A DNA stretch of 8,760 nucleotides from assembly GCA_025464915.1 (NCBI GenBank), contig JAODNF010000345.1, positions 1 to 8,760 of the forward strand, read 5' to 3'. The notes below the pieces were generated by a model. That model saw only the letters and a program-made list of their open reading frames with translations, was not told the DNA's origin and ran no database searches. Each line of letters starts with the position of its first letter. The first letter of the stretch is position 1. The DNA comes from Frankiales bacterium (lineage in GTDB: Bacteria > Actinomycetota > Actinomycetes > Mycobacteriales > SCTD01). Made by a program: the position numbers and the translations under genes. Shown one piece after another: positions 6,212 to 8,760 of this stretch.

Positions 6212-6528
6212 GGCGTCGTGGTTGTGGACGACGAGCCGGACGTCGAGCTGGAGGTGGACGACGAGCTCTCGGTCTTGGCCGGAGCGGGCGTGCTGGTCTC
6301 GGACTTCTTCTCGCCCGACCCGGAGGTCGCGGGAGTGGTGGCGGACGAGCTCGAGCGGCTGTCGGTCTTGTAGAAGCCGGAGCCCTTGAAGACCACGCCC
6401 ACGGCCGAGAACACCTTGCGCAGCTGGCCACCGCAAGCCGGGCACTCGGTCAGCGACGGATCGCTGAAGGACTGCACCGCCTCGAGGCTCTCGCCGCAGT
6501 CGGTGCACGCGTACTGGTAGGTGGGCAC
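6202..6528 (-). CDS. ruc: FmdB-family zinc-ribbon protein, Ruc (redox-regulated chaperone) homologue
   Basis: 108 residues. The N-terminal zinc ribbon starts PTYQYACTDCGES, with Cys8/Cys11 and Cys29/Cys32 (CPAC). It is followed by LRKVFSAVGVVFKGSGFYKTDSR and then a Ser/Thr/Ala/Pro-rich tail of about 50 residues that should be disordered. M. tuberculosis Ruc (Rv0991c) has the same plan; it is a heat-induced chaperone that loses zinc and becomes active when its cysteines are oxidised. The GTG at 6528 is chosen because AGGAGGA lies 7 nt upstream and because PTYQY is the family start; a start at 6567 would add residues encoded by the operator. A CIRCE element and a promoter lie directly upstream, and mtnP follows after 29 bp. 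Chaperone function is by homology; the gene symbol is transferred from M. tuberculosis. Confidence 0.88.
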   Translation of the reverse strand: MPTYQYACTDCGESLEAVQSFSDPSLTECPACGGQLRKVFSAVGVVFKGSGFYKTDSRSSSSATTPATSGSGEKKSETSTPAPAKTESSSSTSSSTSGSSSTTTTPAA

Positions 6529-6540
6529 GTTCCGTTCCTC

Positions 6541-6567
6541 CTGGCACTCGCACCTGTCGAGTGCCAA
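6541..6567 (-). promoter_or_regulatory. CIRCE operator (HrcA binding site)
   Basis: Read on the minus strand the element is TTGGCACTC, nine bases, GAGTGCCAG. The consensus is TTAGCACTC-N9-GAGTGCTAA. The core GCACTC/GAGTGC and the 9-bp spacing are exact, and the 8-bp arms TGGCACTC/GAGTGCCA pair perfectly. It abuts the -10 box on one side and overlaps the ruc Shine-Dalgarno on the other, so HrcA bound here would block initiation. Heat would relieve repression. The hrcA gene is not in the window. Confidence 0.9.
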
Positions 6568-6596
6568 GTATCAGGGAGGGGCACCACCTACGGCAA
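6567..6596 (-). promoter_or_regulatory. Sigma-70-type promoter of the ruc operon
   Basis: On the minus strand a -35 box TTGCCG (6596-6591) is followed after 18 bp by a -10 box GATACT (6572-6567). Each matches four of six consensus bases. Transcription would start near 6560, inside the CIRCE element, which is the usual arrangement for HrcA-controlled genes. Confidence 0.6.
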
Positions 6597-6607
6597 ACGG
6601 CGGCCGC

Positions 6608-6760
6608 TCAGGGGATGGCGCGGTGCGCGGCGACGCCGGCCACGCCGTGGTCCTCGACGGTGATCTCGATCGGGGTGCTGCACGGGGACCCGCTCTCGCT
6701 GCCGCCGGTCACGGTGTAGCGGCCCGGAGCGCCGGAGACTGCGAAGCGCCCGTGGCCTCT
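6608..6760 (-). pseudogene. Truncated C-terminal fragment, carboxypeptidase-regulatory-like beta domain
   Basis: In this frame third codon positions are over 90% G/C up to the TGA at 6608, and the translation GRFAVSGAPGRYTVTGG ... PCSTPIEITVEDHG reads like the end of a small beta-sandwich (carboxypeptidase-regulatory-like) domain as found in actinobacterial lipoproteins. Upstream of about 6760 the frame loses coding bias (CTA, AGA, TCA and AAA codons appear) and has no ATG. The only upstream starts, TTG at 6874 and GTG at 6871, would read through this non-coding-like stretch. I interpret it as the 3' remnant of a gene that lost its beginning. An 88-residue functional protein from TTG 6874 is possible but less likely. 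Confidence 0.45.
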
Positions 6761-6884
6761 CAGGTGGCACCCAGCGGTGGTTAGGCATGCTCCGGGCGAC
6801 GCGCAGCTGCGACGGCCGCCGCCGTACGTCGCCCGGTGTTTCCCGGCAGCCGCGGGGAATGACGTGTTCACCAACCAGCCCTCC

Positions 6885-6890
6885 AGGAGG
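6885..6890 (+). promoter_or_regulatory. Ribosome binding site that selects a TTG start
   Basis: AGGAGG lies four bases before TTG at 6895. The ATGs further upstream in the same frame (6787, 6859) have no comparable site, so this decides the start of the membrane protein. Confidence 0.65.
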
Positions 6891-6894
6891 AGCC

Positions 6895-7323
6895 TTGACC
6901 ACCGCCCCTGCGACCACCCACACCACCGACGTGAGGCCGCCCGCCACCCGCGACCCGCTGTTCTCGGCGCTCACCGGCGTGATCGCCCTCGTCGTGCTGA
7001 TGCAGTTCGTCTTCGCCGGGGTCTTCCTGCGGTACGACGGCAAGCGCGACGACTCGTCCAGCTGGATCGACGCGCACGCGATGGGTGCCCACATCGGGAC
7101 GGTGCTCGCGGTCATCGCCGCCGTCTACGCCGTTGTCCGGCTCCGTGCCCGCAAGGACCTGCTCATCGGAAGCGTCCTGCTGGCCGTGCTGTTCCTGGTG
7201 GAGTCCTACATCGGTGGGGCGATCCGGGACGACGGGAAGGACAGCTGGACGGCGATCCACATCCCGATCGCGTTCCTGCTCACGGCCGTCGTGGTGTGGC
7301 TCCCGATGCGTGCTCGGAAATAG
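6895..7323 (+). CDS. Four-helix membrane protein of unknown function, DUF6220-like
   Basis: 142 residues from TTG. A Thr/Ala-rich hydrophilic head (1-20) precedes four predicted transmembrane helices at about 22-45 (LFSALTGVIALVVLMQFVFA), 63-83, 88-108 and 119-138. Histidines lie at the start of TM2 (His61, His66) and TM4 (His122), with Glu103 in TM3. The size, helix number and placement resemble small DUF6220-type integral membrane proteins; buried His in two helices would also suit heme or quinone contact, but this is speculation. No catalytic motif is evident. The start is set by AGGAGG upstream. The gene ends where a palindrome and a promoter-like sequence for the VOC gene begin, so the two are probably separately controlled. 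Confidence 0.72.
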   Translation: MTTAPATTHTTDVRPPATRDPLFSALTGVIALVVLMQFVFAGVFLRYDGKRDDSSSWIDAHAMGAHIGTVLAVIAAVYAVVRLRARKDLLIGSVLLAVLFLVESYIGGAIRDDGKDSWTAIHIPIAFLLTAVVVWLPMRARK

Positions 7324-7352
7324 TTGAACGCTCAACCTCGTTGTGGGAGACT
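7323..7352 (+). promoter_or_regulatory. Promoter of the VOC gene with a palindromic operator-like site
   Basis: GTTGA-ACGC-TCAAC (7323-7336) is a perfect 5-bp inverted repeat of the TTGA-N4-TCAA kind used by many MarR-family regulators. It covers a -35-like TTGAAC (7324-7329). Seventeen bases later comes GAGACT (7347-7352), a weak -10 box. The VOC start codon is at 7380. Regulation by a repressor is inferred from this overlap. Confidence 0.42.
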
Positions 7353-7379
7353 GACATCCTCACGACCTGGGAGCCCGCT

Positions 7380-7883
7380 ATGCCGATCCACCGCCTCAAC
7401 CACGCCGTCCTCTACGTCTCGGACGTGGAGCGGTCGGCGACGTTCTACCGCGACGTGCTCGGCTTCCGGACCAAGACGGCCATGCCCGGGGCCGCGTTCC
7501 TGCAGGCGCCCGCCTCGACCAACGACCACGACCTGGGCCTGTTCCAGGTCGGACCGGGCAGCCACGGCAAGATCGGGCTCTACCACCTGGCGTGGGAGGT
7601 CGAGACGCTCGACGACCTCGAGGACCACCTGCACCGGCTGTCGGACGCGGGCGCGCTGGTCGGCTTGAGCGACCACGGGACGACCAAGTCCCTCTACGCC
7701 AAGGACCCAGACGGCATCGAGTTCGAGGTCGTCTGGCTGATCCCCGCCCAGCTGCTCACCGGCGACGAGGGCGACGGCGACCCCCGGCCCAAGCCCCTCG
7801 ACCTCGCCAAGGAGAAGGCCCGCTACGGCGCCGGCACCCGCGGCGGCGTCGGCATCTCCATCCCGGTCGGCGTCACCGTCTGA
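7380..7883 (+). CDS. VOC-family (glyoxalase/extradiol dioxygenase) metalloenzyme
   Basis: 167 residues from ATG, with GGGAG six bases upstream. One vicinal-oxygen-chelate domain fills about residues 4-120, with paired beta-alpha-beta-beta-beta modules: LNHAVLYVSDVERSATFYRDV, then LYHLAWEV, then SLYAKDPDGIEFEVVW. His8, His69 and Glu116 occupy the usual metal-ligand positions of the catechol-dioxygenase/glyoxalase fold (2-His-1-carboxylate), suggesting Fe(II) or another divalent metal. The sequence is closest in style to proteins annotated as catechol-2,3-dioxygenase-like, but those often lack a known substrate. A Pro/Lys-rich tail (134-155) ends in GVGISIPVGVTV. It appears to have its own promoter in the gap after the membrane protein gene. 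Confidence 0.88.
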   Translation: MPIHRLNHAVLYVSDVERSATFYRDVLGFRTKTAMPGAAFLQAPASTNDHDLGLFQVGPGSHGKIGLYHLAWEVETLDDLEDHLHRLSDAGALVGLSDHGTTKSLYAKDPDGIEFEVVWLIPAQLLTGDEGDGDPRPKPLDLAKEKARYGAGTRGGVGISIPVGVTV

Positions 7884-7895
7884 CCGTGTGTGAAG

Positions 7896-7942
7896 GGCTA
7901 CAGCACTTCCCTCTCGAGCCCGCAGCCCGAAGTGCAGTAGCC
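7896..7942. repeat. Long inverted repeat between the VOC and DUF2855 genes
   Basis: GGCTACAGCACTT (7896-7908) and AAGTGCAGTAGCC (7930-7942) pair at 12 of 13 positions, and one more pair (7909/7929) extends it to 13 of 14 with a 19-nt gap. The arms are about 33 bp apart, roughly three helical turns. No T-tract follows. It may be a terminator for the VOC gene or a two-site operator just upstream of the next promoter. Confidence 0.65.
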
Positions 7943-7962
7943 ATTCACCGGCAGCGGCGGCG

Positions 7963-7968
7963 TAGGTT
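7963..7968 (+). promoter_or_regulatory. -10 box of a probable leaderless transcript for the DUF2855 gene
   Basis: TAGGTT fits TANNNT and ends six bases before the ATG at 7975, the spacing typical of actinobacterial leaderless mRNAs. The alternative is that AGG within it acts as a weak Shine-Dalgarno with 8-nt spacing. No clear -35 box is seen; the right arm of the inverted repeat lies about where one would start. Confidence 0.45.
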
Positions 7969-7974
7969 CCCTTC

Positions 7975-8760
7975 ATGGCCTGGGACCTGCTCGTCGACCG
8001 CGCTGACCTCACGAAGACCGAGCTCGTCGAGTCGCCCGAGCCATCGCTCTCCGACGGGCAGGCGCTGCTGAAGGTCGACCGCGTCGGGATGACGGCGAAC
8101 AACGTCACGTACGCCGTCTTCGGCGACGCGATGAAGTACTGGGACTTCTTCCCGGCCGAGGCCGGCTGGGGCAGGGTGCCGCTCTGGGGCTTCGCGAACG
8201 TCGCCGCGTCGCAGGCCGAGGGCGTGGACGTCGGGACCCGGCTGTACGGCTACCTGCCCACGAGCAGCCACCTCGTCGTCGAGCCGGCGAAGGTCGACGA
8301 CCGCGGCTTCCGGGACGCGAGCCCGCACCGCCAGCACCTGCCGTCGCCGTACAACGGGCTGACGACCACCACGCACGACCCGGCGTACGAGGCGAAGCAC
8401 GAGGACCTGCAGGTCCTCTACCGCCCGCTGTTCATGACGAGCTTCATGCTGGCCGACTTCCTGCAGGACAACGACCTGTTCGGTGCGGACACCGCTGTCA
8501 TCAGCAGCGCGTCGAGCAAGACGTCCTACGGCACGGCGTTCCTGCTCGAGGGCACGCACCGGATCGGCCTGACGTCGGCCGGGAACAAGGCGTTCACCGA
8601 GTCGCTCGGCTGCTACGAGCAGGTCGTGACCTACGACGAGGTCGCGGACCTGGAGCCGTCGAAGGCGGTGTACGTCGACGTCGCCGGCAACACCGACCTG
8701 CGCAGGGCCGTCCACGAGCGGCTGGTCCCGTTGCACTCGGCCGTGGTGGGCGCGGCCCAC
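7975..8760 (+). CDS. DUF2855 family protein (MDR-superfamily-like), N-terminal part
   Basis: 262 residues are visible and the frame is open to the right edge, so the C-terminus is missing (full members are around 350 residues). It starts MAWDLLVDRADLTKTELVES. Next come LSDGQALLKVDRVGMTANNV and TYAVFGDAMKYWDFFPA, the pattern of the GroES-like half of medium-chain dehydrogenases. VPLWGFANVAAS and LYGYLPTSSHLVV follow. A nucleotide-binding-like half starts near 180 with AVISSASSKTSYGTAFLL in place of the usual GxGxxG. No zinc-binding cysteines are seen, consistent with the zinc-independent, quinone-oxidoreductase-like side of the family. Activity and substrate are unknown for DUF2855. Confidence 0.87.
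   Translation, partial: MAWDLLVDRADLTKTELVESPEPSLSDGQALLKVDRVGMTANNVTYAVFGDAMKYWDFFPAEAGWGRVPLWGFANVAASQAEGVDVGTRLYGYLPTSSHLVVEPAKVDDRGFRDASPHRQHLPSPYNGLTTTTHDPAYEAKHEDLQVLYRPLFMTSFMLADFLQDNDLFGADTAVISSASSKTSYGTAFLLEGTHRIGLTSAGNKAFTESLGCYEQVVTYDEVADLEPSKAVYVDVAGNTDLRRAVHERLVPLHSAVVGAAH

Noticed and set aside
6529..6567. Upstream start for the Ruc-like protein adding 13 residues
   Set aside because: Those codons are the CIRCE operator and Shine-Dalgarno. The family begins with MPTYxY at 6528.
6777..7379. N-terminal extension of the VOC protein reaching back across the membrane protein gene
   Set aside because: The extension reads in a shadow frame of the membrane protein. The VOC fold begins right at the ATG at 7380, which has its own ribosome binding site.
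1..8760. Insertion sequences, prophage, CRISPR arrays, toxin-antitoxin operon or defence island
   Set aside because: No transposase, integrase, phage or nuclease motifs, no regularly spaced repeats, and no toxin gene beside the antitoxin-like peptide.

Overview
The base composition (about 70% GC), the G/C-rich third codon positions, the frequent GTG and TTG starts, and the gene families all point to a chromosomal segment of a high-GC actinobacterium. The genus cannot be fixed from the window. No mobile element, rRNA gene or CRISPR array was seen.

Layout, left to right. Positions 1-195 (minus) hold the N-terminus of a CysQ-like inositol-monophosphatase-family phosphatase that runs off the left edge. 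It diverges across 50 bp from a secreted alpha/beta hydrolase (246-1556, plus). That hydrolase converges on a classical SDR oxidoreductase (1553-2362, minus), and both stop codons lie in one CTAG palindrome. A tRNA-Arg(CCT) ends one nucleotide before the SDR start codon. Two very small genes follow, divergent from each other: a 24-residue amphipathic peptide (2471-2545, minus) and a 55-residue charged protein (2563-2730, plus). Next come mscL (2732-3175, minus) and a four-gene minus-strand block transcribed from about 6560 leftward: a Ruc/FmdB-type zinc-ribbon protein, methylthioadenosine phosphorylase, a membrane-anchored CpaB/SAF-domain protein, and an alkyl-DHAP-synthase-like FAD oxidoreductase. 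The last three are linked by 4-bp GTGA stop/start overlaps. To the right are a decayed reading-frame remnant (6608-6760, minus), a four-helix membrane protein (6895-7323, plus), a VOC-family metalloenzyme (7380-7883, plus) and a DUF2855-family, MDR-like protein that runs off the right edge (7975-8760, plus).

The best-supported regulatory signal is a CIRCE operator (6541-6567), the target of the heat-shock repressor HrcA. It sits between a recognisable promoter and the start of the Ruc-like gene. In Mycobacterium tuberculosis the Ruc gene (Rv0991c) is heat-induced, HrcA-controlled and lies near mscL, so this region looks like a conserved stress neighbourhood. What differs here is that the operator stands at the head of a tight cluster with a methylthioadenosine salvage enzyme, a CpaB-like envelope protein and an ether-lipid-type flavoenzyme. 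Two GC-rich hairpins between the first and second gene could tune how much of the cluster follows the heat-shock signal.

Other points worth noting are the tRNA-to-SDR junction, which should give a nearly leaderless mRNA; a perfect 10-bp hairpin built from uncommon codons inside the SAF-domain gene; and a long imperfect inverted repeat just before the DUF2855 gene, which itself has a leaderless-type promoter.
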